From Rotaria socialis (taxonomy: Eukaryota; Rotifera; Eurotatoria; Philodinida; Philodinidae), in assembly GCA_905331475.1 (NCBI GenBank), contig CAJNYU010002277.1, forward strand, positions 1 to 64,000: a stretch of 64,000 bases of DNA. The letters are read 5' to 3'. Both the position numbers and the translations under genes were made by a program. Each line of letters starts with the position of its first letter. The first letter of the stretch is position 1. Below, piece by piece: positions 45,121 through 56,664 of this stretch. The notes beneath the pieces were generated by a model, which did no database searches, had not been told where the DNA came from, and was given only the letters and a program-made list of their open reading frames with translations.

Positions 45121-47679
45121 ATGAATTTCAATACAACACATAGCCTCCGGATATGGAGACTACTACTGCTGTTGCAACTGATAGTAAGTAAATACATCTG
45201 ATTTGTTAATTAGAGTTTCTTATATATGATACAGTCAGAATAATGAGATAGTATAATCAGAAAGTGGATATCATTCTCAATAATGAATAGTGTCTGTATG
45301 AATTGAAAGTTCTAGTTATCTCGCTTTCAAATGAGATTTTGTTTTTTATAGGTACCACACATAATGGGAATTCCTCTTAATCAAGTACGTATGAATTATG
45401 GAAGTTATAGTCCTATGTTTGAGAAAAAAATGATCGAGGAAAATCTTCCGGACGGATACTGGGTTGAAGCTTTTCAAGTAGACAATAAAAATTCTGTTGG
45501 ATTGGTAGCCTATGGACTTAGTAGTGGAGATATATATCTTTATGAAAATGTATCCACAATTAAAGCATCAGGAAAGCGTACTCTTATTCAAAAACTAGAT
45601 GGTCCTGTGGCCATGGATCAGGCTGATATAACAGGAAATGGCATGAATGACATTATTATTTGCTTTCAATATGGTAATACAATGCTAGACACTGATCCCG
45701 AAGGAGGAAAGATCGTATGGTTGGAAAATCCTGGGCAGAATATCGATAAAAAACAGTGGAAAATGCATTACGTTGGAAAATCTACAGCTATGCATAGACT
45801 TAAAGTTGGCCATTTTACACAAACGAAACGTTGGGAAATTATAGGTTTACCTATTGTCGGTAAGCCATATGATTTACTCTCACCAGTGCCTGTAATATTA
45901 TTCCGACAACCCGATAACATCTACGATGCTACAGAATGGCCTCATGAAATAATTAATCAACAATTTTTTCATTTAATTCATGATGCTAAACAATTCAATG
46001 ATAATCAATTAGATAATCTTCTTATTGCATCAAGCGAGGGTATTAATTGGCTATATTTTAATCAAAACTTACGACAATGGACGATTAAGCATATTGGGGA
46101 TGGTGAACAGGAACAAAAACAACAAACAACTTACTACGGCAGTGGTGGCATTGATATGGGACGAGTCGGAAACGATTCTTTTGCTTATATGCCTGCTGTC
46201 GAACCTTTTCATGGAAATGTCATTTCTGTTTACACTAAAAACGAGAATAATTCTTCGGAACAAGCCCCACGGAAAAGATATGTACTGGATATTTATGGAA
46301 ATCCTAATGAAAATGGCGAAGGTCCAGCTCACCATCTCGTTTGTGCTGACTTTGACAAAGATGGAGACGATGAATTCTTAGTTGCACTTCGTGGACCATC
46401 GCCAAATCAAGGTGTCTACTTTTATAAACCAATCGATATCTCTCGTGGTTTATTTGCCAAATGGAAAGTTAGTGACGATTCGGCTGCCAGAATTGCTGTT
46501 GCTGACTTTGACAATGATGGCTTTCTTGACTTTGCAACAATTAGCTACAATGTTCCAGGTTATTATACAGCAGAAAATCCGTCTATTAACATCTTTTATA
46601 ATCGATTCGCTCAGCAGATGCTACCAGATAAAAATGAAATACAGGTACTGAAGCAAAACAATGATCTTTTATTCAAAGTTCCAAGACCAAACAAAGCATT
46701 ACAATATCAAGAACTACCATTTATTACAATGAACGGCATAGTTTTCTCATTAGCAATTGTACCACCTCATAGTTCACGTCAAGTAGACAACAATACATAT
46801 ATCAAAGTTATGGATGGGATTATAATGTGGACTGATTCTTCGAAAGGATCACACCAACGGGTTACCCAATCACGTCAACTTCTGTCTGAACCAAGAACTG
46901 TTGTAACTCTTGAGATACACAGCGAAAATCAAAGAATTAGAACTGGCAACGAAGGTGCTCTTTTGATGATATTCAAAACACCTGGCAACATAAATGATGC
47001 TCAAAGAATTGATGATATGAAAAAAGTGATCATTGACAACTCATTACCAGAATCCTATCCTGAAGACACACGTCAACTTGATTTTCAATTTATCCGGTAT
47101 GATAAATTGGATTCGAGCGCACACTTCAAAGATCTTGAATTTTACAATATGAAAGGTTTCAGGATAGATTTTATTGATAACGATGAACATATTTGCTACA
47201 TACAACTATGGGCTGCTGGACAAGGCGTTAATGCAGGTGTACACAATCATGAGAAGAATACATTCTGCGAAGTTCATGTATGCATTATCAATGGAAGTGG
47301 AAAAGGTGGCATGCACTATCTGAATAGCTCCAAAGAAGTTTACAATCCACTTACTACACCGGACTCGGCATTCGAACAGCTAGTACTGCCAACATTTTAT
47401 GAACATGGTCCTCTATGGGATATCGATGCACAAAACAAACCAGTTTTAAGAAATGATAGCACCGTAGTTTATCCTTGGCACAAATGGCAAGCTGGTATAA
47501 ATACATCGTTCAATGAATCATTCGATATTTGGGTAGTTTTAGAATTCAACAGTCAACTCGCAATACTGTCTGCCTCTAATCAATCAACGTTGCCTCTTCC
47601 TAATGAATCAAAACAAACATTCATTCCAAATATGTTGAACACATTTATTGCAATCCTTATCGTTTATATTCACTACTGA
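45121..47679 (+). CDS. Secreted FG-GAP/VCBS propeller plus cupin protein, aldos-2-ulose dehydratase-like, 796 aa
   Basis: Two exons: 45121-45183 and 45352-47679. The first encodes the signal peptide core (RIWRLLLLLQLIVPHIMG). Residues about 45-440 contain FG-GAP-type Ca-binding loops (DITGNGMND, CADFDKDGDDEF, VADFDNDGFLDF), so a seven-bladed propeller is likely. Toward the C-terminus a cupin-like metal site is visible: GVHNHEKNTFCEVHVC. This propeller-cupin order is that of fungal aldos-2-ulose dehydratase (1,5-anhydro-D-fructose pathway), an enzyme not expected in animals. The very C-terminus is hydrophobic (MLNTFIAILIVYIHY), compatible with a GPI signal. It is probably extracellular and probably acquired horizontally from fungi. 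The exact reaction is inferred from architecture and local motifs only. Confidence 0.7.
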
Positions 47680-48718
47680 ACTCCTACGTTGAGTGAATGT
47701 AGTCAGATTTTGTGCTAACATGACTTTTTAAATAAATATTTTTGCGCAAAATATAGATATCCCACTCGTTTTGACTAATAGCAGATAAATTGTTTTTAAT
47801 TAGACCGAGACTACTTTGCAGATTCCTATTTGGATATTGTACGTTGTCTATCTAATAACAATAATATTCAATGAATGGTATTATCAGTCATAAAATTCAT
47901 CATCATTTTCATATCGATGTATAAAGTGTTTGATTAAAATCATTTCGGATAACATAATGATTGATCCAATGCACGTAGTCGTATCGATCTATTACGCGAA
48001 TTTACAAGGAACGAGTACTATAAAACCGCTTTTCGTGAAAAAGTATAATAATAATAAGCCCTTTTTCAGTGAAAAATTAAAGCGTGTGCACGTAATTTTA
48101 TTTGTGAGTCAATAAAAAATTCGCGCTCGCATCCACATTACGAACCGTCGCATTTATTAGTCAGAGAAAAAAACATGTCGACTTCCTTTGCGTTCACGTC
48201 TGGTCTAAGGTAAGCAACAGAGACATTATAAGATTGTGAATGTAGACGAAATAAATAACATCAAAAAAAGAAAAGATAATTACGGTGGAGAAATTACTCG
48301 CAGGTGTGTAGAACAGCTAACACACAATCAGAGAAAATGACGCATTTGTTTCTTGCTTGTTTACATTCACATTTTATGAAACATACCTGTCAGAAATATG
48401 ATTATGCAACAACACGTGAGGGTTTATATTGGAAAAAAAGAAAAAAAATCATACGTACCTTCATCTTGCATTTACTACTGTCGGGGGGCAGCATAGAAAA
48501 AGGTAGGTTAATATCAAATTCAATATTTCAGCCATAAAAACAATGTAATATTCGTGATGTGCAAAGTTGGTGAGGGTGCAAGAGTGCGTGTAGAAACCGG
48601 GCGAAGTGTGAATGCTGGTATGGATCTTGTTTTCAGCAAAACTCATATCATCAACCACACCCAAAGAGATTCCTCGAGTCTATTTTCATTGTGACAAATA
48701 TTATAATAATCGCATAAA
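47680..48718. other. Intergenic 1 kb with telomere-like motif
   Basis: No supported gene. GGTGAGGGTGCAAGAGTG near 48570 and CAACCACACCC near 48653 are weak arms of the G-rich/C-rich hairpin kind. Confidence 0.45.
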
Positions 48719-51161
48719 ATGGTATGTACATCACTAATTATTTCAATTTATTTACAGTTCGTTCTCAACTTTCACCATATGGCTGCATCATCATCATCGA
48801 ATAAACAACATTTGCTGATTGAGTATACACCAAAGGAAATTGAGCCTAATGTCCAAAATTTAAACGATGTCGAGTTCATCTATTTGCATTCTAATCATTC
48901 TGAAACACAAGAAAATAATGTTGACTCTATCGGTCAAATCTCAATGGTACTTCAGAAGATGGAACACCAAGTTAAAGAATTTAGTGATATCGAGCAGTGC
49001 TTGGATTATATACGTGAGCGACCTAATTCTAAGTTTTATCTCAACGTGTCTAATGATCTGGATGAAGATAAAATGTCGACTCTCAAGGAATATTCTCAAA
49101 TTCGTTCTATATTTCAGTTCACGGTTTCATCTCGACGAACTCAACCAGAAGATAAACTAGCTGATTATCAATTGTCAAACCCCTTGATCACTGAAATGTC
49201 TAGCTCGTGCCATAAACTAATGGATTCTTCTATATTGTCCAATATCGAATTCACAGCTGTAGAAAAGTTACCATCACATGATTTTATTATTGACAGTCGT
49301 TTCTTAATTCAGTATCGAATAACAATAGAAATTTTACTTCGTATTCCAATTACTCCAGAAAGTAAAACGGATTTTACCGATTGGTGTCGTGAAAACTATT
49401 CTACAAATTCAAAAGACATAGAAGCTATCGAACTGTTCGATTCTAAATTCAAAGTTGGTCAAGCAATTCTGTGGTATACGAAGCAATCATTTGTCAGTCG
49501 CATATTAAATCGAACTTTTGCTAATGATGACATTCGATTAATATTTAAAATTCGCTATTTCATATTTCATCTCTACAGTGAATTAAAAACACTGTATGAA
49601 CGATTTTTCGAGATTTTAAATACTCAAATTACTGTATATCGTGGTAAACAGATGCCTGCCGATGAGTTTCAAACATTGGAGGCAAGCATTAATAAGCTTG
49701 TCATTACAAAATGTTTCTTATCAACATCGTTAAATAGAGAAGTGGCTCTATTATTTTCTGGAAGGGAAGAGGTACCAACAGGTTATGTTGCAGTTATATT
49801 TCGTATGATTATTGACAAGACTATCAATAGGATTAAACCGTTTGCATTTATTCGACTTGAAAGTGCTATGGCAGATGAAGATGAATTCCTGCTTGGCATT
49901 GGCATAATATTTCGAATTCAAGATATCATTCAGATCACGGTATGTTGAATGTCTAATCAGATTTCGGTTCCCATTAATTATTGTAGGAAAACACGTTCGA
50001 AATTGTATTAGTCTACACTAGTGAACAGGAGAAAATTGAAGAAGAGATGATTCGTTCGAAAACTAGCTATTTAGAACAAGCCCAACATATTCAATCAATT
50101 GATGATTTTGATTGTGTTATCTCTGACGTTATAAACTCGCTAAACGAACCGAAGATAGCATCGTTGTCTGCAATTCAAGATGATGGACGCAGTAAGAGAT
50201 ACCGAATGATATGAAATCTATTTATAGATTTTCATATCATAGATAATCTATCAATCGAATCTTCATCGGGACCCAAACCACAACAGCAAACGATACAACT
50301 TGAAAACAGTAAGGCATTGTGCATTTTTTTCTCCTATATATGAGCGTACCGAGTATCGATATTGTTTCTTTCATAACAACAATGTTTATGTAATTCGAAC
50401 ATTTTATTGTGAAATGTTAATATATTCAACTAGATCAACTGTACATATTATTTTATTTACATATTGTAGAACGTCACGCTGAAATCCGTCCATCCTTCGC
50501 AACATATTCGTTAGTAAATGTGAAACGTTTATGGTTAGATGTGAATAGACTTCGGTCTTTTAATTATGGCAGTCCTGAATCTCGTATTTTTATACTTGAT
50601 TCGTCACCTTTTGATGAGGACGAGGAGTCTGATCTACCAGTCCAATGTCACATCATCGGTCGAATATTTCCAAGCTCGCATATCTATAATAAAGTAGCTT
50701 ATCAAATTCGAATAGACGTACCTCAATGCTATCCATTTGAGCCTCCAAGTGTGTACATTCTTGCGCCAATATACCATCCAAATGTGTGTAGAAATGGTCA
50801 GTAAAAGTCAAAGAAGAAAACACTTAAATATCTCCTTTGAAGAATTTATTCTAGAATTACAGATTCTTTTTGTTTTGTGTAGGTAAAATCTCATTAACTA
50901 TATTGGAAAATCGTGGCAACTGGTTATATACCTTCAACCTAGTAGACGTCATTCATTGGACAGTGGATCTTATTGATAATCCTTGTTCAGATTTTGTAGT
51001 AAATCCTGGTCAGCTATTTTTATACATCTCACCTTAGATTCTCATTCAACCTTTAATTGGTTTTCATTTTAGAAGCTGGAGTTTTATATGATCATAACAG
51101 AGATGAGTTCAATCGTGTAGCATCGCTATGTGCAAAAAGGCATGCGTTGCCTCGAGTTTGA
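48719..51161 (+). CDS. ADP-ribosyltransferase fused to a ubiquitin-conjugating (E2/UEV) domain, 682 aa
   Basis: Six exons: 48719-49939, 49987-50191, 50228-50308, 50470-50796, 50883-51008, 51073-51161 (2049 nt, all phases agree). Residues about 45-150 resemble the N-terminal receiver-like domain common in bdelloid multi-domain proteins. The ART core follows: VYRG (R308), CFLSTSLN, and DEDEF with E387-x-E389, a complete R-S-ExE triad. A spacer precedes an E2 fold (about 515-675) with YPFEPP, the HPN motif (605-607) and the strand GKISLTIL. The catalytic Cys of E2s is Ser615 here, though a Cys stands six residues earlier (C609). The E2 part may therefore be a non-catalytic ubiquitin binder (UEV-like) or use Ser. 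Translation may instead begin at the ATG at 48779: GTATGT...TTTACAG at 48722-48757 looks like a 36-nt intron right after the first ATG. Intron 2 is also 36 nt. Confidence 0.85.
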
Positions 51162-51523
51162 TTAAAAATTATCATACATGACTGATTTTCTATATATTTT
51201 TATGTCTATAAATTCTATTCCAGATTTTTGAAAAAATGTACTTGCATACTTTACTTTAAGTTTATTTACTTTCTCTAGATGCCTATCGAAATTGTTTTAT
51301 GTCTCACTACTGAAGATATCTATGTGATATTTATATCAAACATATGAAAATAAATGACAAATTTAATACTTTGCCTTTCTTAACTTAAAATATACAGTAA
51401 ATCTTTTATCTTGAATCGTATTCATAGTTTGGATTGAAAAAATACATCCATACGTATAAATAAGATTGGTATGATTGAGACAACAAAGTGTCATCTGACA
51501 TAGATGAAAAAATATTTAAAAAA
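51162..51523. other. Short intergenic spacer
   Basis: It holds the ART-E2 3' end (AATAAATG near 51349). Nothing else recognised. An in-frame ATG at 51488 would extend the next gene without a better signal peptide. Confidence 0.45.
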
Positions 51524-51823
51524 ATGTTATCATCATTGATAATAAAAATTTGTCGTATTGTTATTCTACTTCCATATGTATGTGCAAATATTCGATGTCA
51601 ATGTAGGTGTGTGAAAAGCAACGGCGAAATAGTCGTGCATGGAGAAATCACTCGAGATCCATATCCAAATGAGTGTATTCGTGATTCAGATTGTGATCCA
51701 CTTTGTAAAACTATATTGGCTGAAGGAAACGTATGCGCTGTTTCTGGTACGTGCTTCAGAAATAAGTCACTATTACAATTCATACGATTATTAACGCCAA
51801 AAATATCACAGAAAAGCAAATAA
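51524..51823 (+). CDS. Small secreted Cys-rich protein, 99 aa
   Basis: A single exon. The ATG at 51524 gives a signal peptide (LIIKICRIVILLPYVCA). The mature part has nine or so Cys, including RCQCRC, the tight cluster SDCDPLC and two later Cys, which suggests a small disulfide-knitted domain. The tail is basic. A possible single-domain inhibitor or extracellular matrix peptide; I recognise no specific family. It lies between two ART genes, with no evidence for co-transcription. Confidence 0.6.
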   Translation: MLSSLIIKICRIVILLPYVCANIRCQCRCVKSNGEIVVHGEITRDPYPNECIRDSDCDPLCKTILAEGNVCAVSGTCFRNKSLLQFIRLLTPKISQKSK

Positions 51824-52972
51824 AAATGCTAATACACATTTATTTATTTCAAAGTACAAATTGTGTTTTGACGTTATTTGTTGTGTGTATGATGAAATTT
51901 GAATAAATAAATAGTGTGATGATTGAAAAAAAAACTGGGGTGTGATTGAGGATGCAGGTTCATCTTAGCATAAGAGACCAACATCCACACTATCAAGTGC
52001 ATGCAGGCAGAATTTATAAGGTGAACTATGCTCTTTTTACAATTTAAAATAAGCGCTGTTTCATCGAAGGAAGAAAAAAAGCTCCAAGGCGATAATGTCA
52101 ATAAACTTGTTTTTTAAGAACGAAAAGAAAGTCTTTCTAAAACGTTTTTATCAGCACAAACGACGCACATTTTATGGTAGAAAAATGTGCTGCTATGTGA
52201 ATCAATAGCAGTTTTCGTGGAACTCGCATATATTTCCGAGAACAGTAGTAAGTAGAAATTTAAATGGAGGCTTTTTTGGCTCCATTTTCTTCCTAATACA
52301 ATGGCGATCAGAGTGAAGACAGGAAAGGTGAGCACACGCGACAAAAATACCAATAATTATTGGGTGTGCTTGAATTCTATTCTACAGTTACCTAGTAGTG
52401 TAGACATATCTTAAAGGATACAAACAACACTGAGATTGTTCTAAGAATAACTAAAGTAGTCCTATGAACTCTCTCTATAATATCGAGTTCGATTTTACTA
52501 ATGAAAAAATCTACATTCAAGATATCAAACTGGATTGATAGTCTTATTTTGATGTGTCACAGTCGTTATAGGATATATTATAACTTCAGGAAATAAGTAA
52601 TATTAGCATTGCTGAGTTTATCGATACGCACAATTGATATACGTACAAGAGGTTTATTTGTTGTGCCCGTTTAATGATCCGAAACTTTTCATTTTTCGGG
52701 ATTGCCATGTAATCTGAAGTTATCAATTGAAAACAAGTCTATGCCTTGAAATTATCTTTCAACTTTAGAACATCCTACGATAAATAGAATCTATTAAGCA
52801 AGATTCTGCAAACTTAGTCTTTAGTCTCACCAATATCCAGTTCACCAGTGAATTTATTGGATGCAAACTAAGCTGCATCCCGGAAGGCTTTTTCGAAAAT
52901 TAAACGTTCATATGCTATCTGATAGTGACTTTCGTTTTCGTTAGTAGATAAATATTCAAACGAATCAAAACG
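51824..52972. other. Intergenic 1.1 kb
   Basis: It has weak telomere-like arms (GGGGTGTGATTGAGGATG near 51937 and CAACATCCACAC near 51979) and a short hairpin AAATGGAGGC/GGCTCCATTTT at about 52261-52288. An ATG exon-like start at 52301 with a GTGAGC donor could not be extended. No supported gene. Confidence 0.4.
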
Positions 52973-54007
52973 ATGAGCTTGAGTACCCATTACTTAGCTT
53001 GTCGAAAGGGAGATCTGTCGACAATCGAACAAATTCTACCCAGTTTATCTCTCGACGAAATAAACCAGATCGAGCCTAATGGGAGCACAAGTCTACATGC
53101 AGCTTGCTTCTTTAACCATCCTCAAATCGTCAAGCTGTTGCTTAAACATGGAGCCTCAAGGACGGTATTGAACAAGTATGGAAACACACCTCTGCAAGAA
53201 GCGATCACCGACGAGATTAAAGAACTCTTTTATCGCAAAGCAGCTGATGCCCAGGGGCGGTTTACAACTGATCTTACCCCAGATGCGATGGAATGGGTAT
53301 CTGTGGAAAATGGCATATACGGTTGGCGGAATAAACAAAAAATATCTGGCATGAATGTAGTTAAAGCCGCTGATTGTATTACTCATGATAAACGTTTTTG
53401 TAATGCGGCTGATATGAATAAGATCAAGTACTTTCTTGACAAAGCAAGACAGACGCAAGATCCGCATTGGCTACTGAAGGCCTACACGGCCGGAGCAGAT
53501 TTGTGCCGATCTATTAACAAAAGCCTGGCAAGCAGTCCATCGGACATCTATGCATCCTTTATGGAAGAAGACTTCTACTCATTTGTTGGCTGCTTCTTTC
53601 ATCATGAAGCCTTAAAGAAGTATCGATATAGTGGAAAGTGCTATCGTGGCCTGAAGTTGGCTAGAGAAGATTTTGAAAGTAACTACAAGCCTGGCGGGCA
53701 ACTCTTGATAAAGCCATTCATGTCGACATCAAAGCAGCTTCGTAGTGTAGCTGAGAATTTTGCGTTATCTCCTTCCGATGATCCAAATACACTTTCTGTT
53801 CTATGCATTTACACGATACCAGAACGTACACTCTTGTTTCGTGACAACGTGGCTTTGGACATATCCTCTATCTCCGAGTACCCACATGAACAAGAAGTCC
53901 TTATCTTACCATATACTTCGTTGACAATTCTAACCGCCAGTCATGTCTTATCTGGGCTCATAGAAATTGAATTTGAATGGTTTTCTTTCATGCAATATCA
54001 AAAGTGA
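52973..54007 (+). CDS. Ankyrin-repeat ADP-ribosyltransferase, 344 aa
   Basis: An intronless frame. Residues about 1-85 contain two to three ankyrin repeats (NGSTSLHAACFFNHPQIVKLLLKHGAS, then YGNTPLQEAI). A middle segment of about 100 residues has a WWE-like flavour (MEWVSVENGIYGWRN). The C-terminal ART core has CYRG (R225), FMSTSKQLRSVAENF, and HEQEV with E306-x-E308, i.e. the R-S-ExE triad of arginine-specific enzymes is complete. No signal peptide or membrane helix is seen, so an intracellular mono-ADP-ribosyltransferase with target choice set by the ankyrins is the simplest reading. The absence of introns, in contrast to the ART-NHL and ART-E2 genes, is notable and could reflect retroposition or acquisition. 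Confidence 0.83.
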   Translation: MSLSTHYLACRKGDLSTIEQILPSLSLDEINQIEPNGSTSLHAACFFNHPQIVKLLLKHGASRTVLNKYGNTPLQEAITDEIKELFYRKAADAQGRFTTDLTPDAMEWVSVENGIYGWRNKQKISGMNVVKAADCITHDKRFCNAADMNKIKYFLDKARQTQDPHWLLKAYTAGADLCRSINKSLASSPSDIYASFMEEDFYSFVGCFFHHEALKKYRYSGKCYRGLKLAREDFESNYKPGGQLLIKPFMSTSKQLRSVAENFALSPSDDPNTLSVLCIYTIPERTLLFRDNVALDISSISEYPHEQEVLILPYTSLTILTASHVLSGLIEIEFEWFSFMQYQK

Positions 54008-55016
54008 CCTAATTGAATATTTTTGTTATTTTGGGTGCGATTGAAGGAAGTTTGGCTTTGAGATTTATTATTCCATATGCACATTACTCATCACAAATGG
54101 AACACAAAAATTCCAAATATTTTAATCACATATATTTATCAAACATGCTTTTGAACGAACGCATATATATATATATGCTGAAAAGTTTTCTAATATAGTA
54201 AATTGATAGAATATTGAAGTAATTATGATTGCTACACAAAGTTATAAGAAATAACTCCTAGTTATAACTTTGAATTAAGTTAGAATCTAGAATCATACTA
54301 AAAGAAATTTGACTTATAGCACACTAATCAATATATTGTTCCAGATCTCTCAATGTTTGAGACCAATTGAAACTACTTGTTACGTCTATATAATCAATAA
54401 GATACGCTTATAAAAGGTATAGCTATAAAATATTCACGATGTATCTGTAGTTACTAAATTACATTGGGAATATTCCTCGTTATTTTCAGTTGATAAGAAA
54501 TCAATAGTAGAATCGTCTCGCTTTATGCTTGCAAATTCTTCGCGTCTGTCTCTCACTCATCGTTATAAAAATGAAAAAACGCCTGAAACATTATAAAGAG
54601 AAAAAAAGAATTGTATTACACTGTCTTTCAAATTCGATACTCAAATATGTCCACCAACACACTATGCAAGAAAGATATATAAATACGATTTTTTTAATGA
54701 AAAAGAAGTGATAAAATGAATGAAAAACTTGATGATATTAAATTAGTTAGCTGGTTATAACTATGTTTGTTTTTTTTGCAATTTTTCTCAAGTTTCAACT
54801 TTAACGCATTATTGTTGTTTGCAGTTTTCACTTTTTCTGCTCTCTTACATAGACGAAGAAAAATAAAATTCCGTTCGCATTGATTTGTCATGCTTATTTT
54901 CTTTTTTTTTGACGTATTTGTTTCTCTCCTGTGTGTAAAATATTATATTTACTATTAAGAAAGTTTCGAAACACGTTTATTTCTACTTGTTGCTGTCAAA
55001 TAAAATTATTTTCTAT
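54008..55016. other. Intergenic 1 kb, AT-rich
   Basis: A (TA)n run at about 54165-54178. No supported gene, RNA or transposable element. Confidence 0.45.
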
Positions 55017-56664
55017 ATGCCACAAACGATTTTCGACCTGTTTCCAAATGAATTGCTCTACGAAGTTTTTCAATACTTAACAACCTATGAAATACTATAC
55101 GGATTTCAAGGATTAAATAAACGTATTGATAAACTTCTGAGAACATGCGCTAAATATAATCTTAATTTTAAATCTTGGCCAAAATCTAAATTTGATTTTG
55201 TTTGTCAATCAATTAATCCCGAACAAGTTCGATCATTAATATTGTCCGATGCTGATGATACATGTTTACAAATCCATTTATTTTTTCGCTTAGTCCCTGT
55301 TCAACGACTGGTTAATCTTGAATCATTAATATTAATCGAAACTAATGAACAAGAATTAAGTAGAATCGTAAAAAAATTAGCCTGCTTTCAAAACTTTCTA
55401 ATTTATCGGTAGAACTTGCTCATGGTTTAATACCTAAAATAATAGTACCACCATTAAAATATTTATCAATTGGCATCTGTTCAATGAGTCAGTTAAAAGA
55501 AATTTCATTCTCTACACCCATATTAACAAAATTAAATGTTCAATTGATTGCTGATACTACTCCTGCAGACGACACTCTTCTTCTTTCGAGTGAAGTTCGT
55601 CAATTAAAAATTGAACTAGCCAAAAAATCCAATATGAAATATGATGATATTCAACTTTTGTTTGAATGGATGCCGAAATTAGAAAAATTTACATTCATTG
55701 CAGCAAAAGGGCTACCATTCATTGAGGGTGATCAATGGGAACATCTAATTCAAAGATGTTTACCAAAACTAAAAGAGTTTCATTTTAAAATTCATCCACA
55801 TTTCCTTCACACAAACGTCGAACAATTATTACGAACATTTCAAACTGAATTCTGGTTAAAAGAAAAGCAATGGTTTATTTATTGTGATCATCATTTTCAT
55901 TTAAATTTTCGTCACTTTGGTTTACAACATGTTCATTTGTACACTTTGCCATACAGGGATAAACAATTCTGTTTAAGTTTATTAACAGAAGCCACAACAA
56001 AAGGTTGCAAAGATAAATATTCAAGCATAAAGAATTTATTTTTTGCAATTAATTCTCGATACAATACGGAACTTAATCAACATTATTATTTTCCTAATCT
56101 TGATTCGTTAACTATTTGTAATTTACATAAATTAATACCCATTGATAATCTTATCGATTTATCACAAGTCAAACATTTAACTGTGACGCGAAATAATGAC
56201 ATAAATTCTGAAGAATTTTTCTCGTATACATTAGTACATTCTACAAAATTAGAATCACTGACATTATCCTAGTGTACACTGGTACAAATAACAAAGCATT
56301 TTACTGATCACCAAGTATGCTCATTGCTAAAAAACAAATCAAAAATTTATATTTATTGAATATGACAGCAAACTATGATGAAGACAAAAGTATACTTACA
56401 GAAATACTCATTAAACTATTTTCAACAAATTTAGAAAAGCTAATCATGAGTGTAGCTTCCATGGGCGATATTCTCTTAATAGTAAATGAAATGTTCAATT
56501 TATATAGTATTAAAATAGAATGTAGTCCATTAATTACAATGATGAACAAGAATGGATTATCGTTGTGGCTTAGACAAAATGTTCCAAGATTAAAAAACTT
56601 TACATATCAGACTCAATTAGGAATGGGAAAAAGAGTCTACTTACTTTTGTGGATTAGTAACTAG
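55017..56664 (+). pseudogene. F-box/LRR-like protein, disrupted
   Basis: The N-terminus is a clear F-box (FDLFPNELLYEVFQYL...GFQGLNKRI), followed by irregular leucine-rich stretches typical of the large bdelloid F-box family. The frame breaks near 55385, where it continues one base off, at a TAG codon at 56270-56272, and again near 56325. The three pieces (55017-55412, about 55385-56270, about 56317-56664) together would give a protein of the usual length (about 550 aa). Three independent lesions favour a pseudogene, though raw sequence error or an unseen intron at the first break cannot be ruled out. An intact version would recruit substrates to an SCF ubiquitin ligase. Confidence 0.75.

Noticed and set aside
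46025-46651. Additional ORFs on both strands
   Set aside because: They overlap the uninterrupted 771-codon exon of the propeller-cupin gene and are shadows.
52301-52327. First exon of a gene (ATGGCGATC... with GTGAGC donor)
   Set aside because: No acceptor with a continuing coding frame was found downstream within a plausible intron length.
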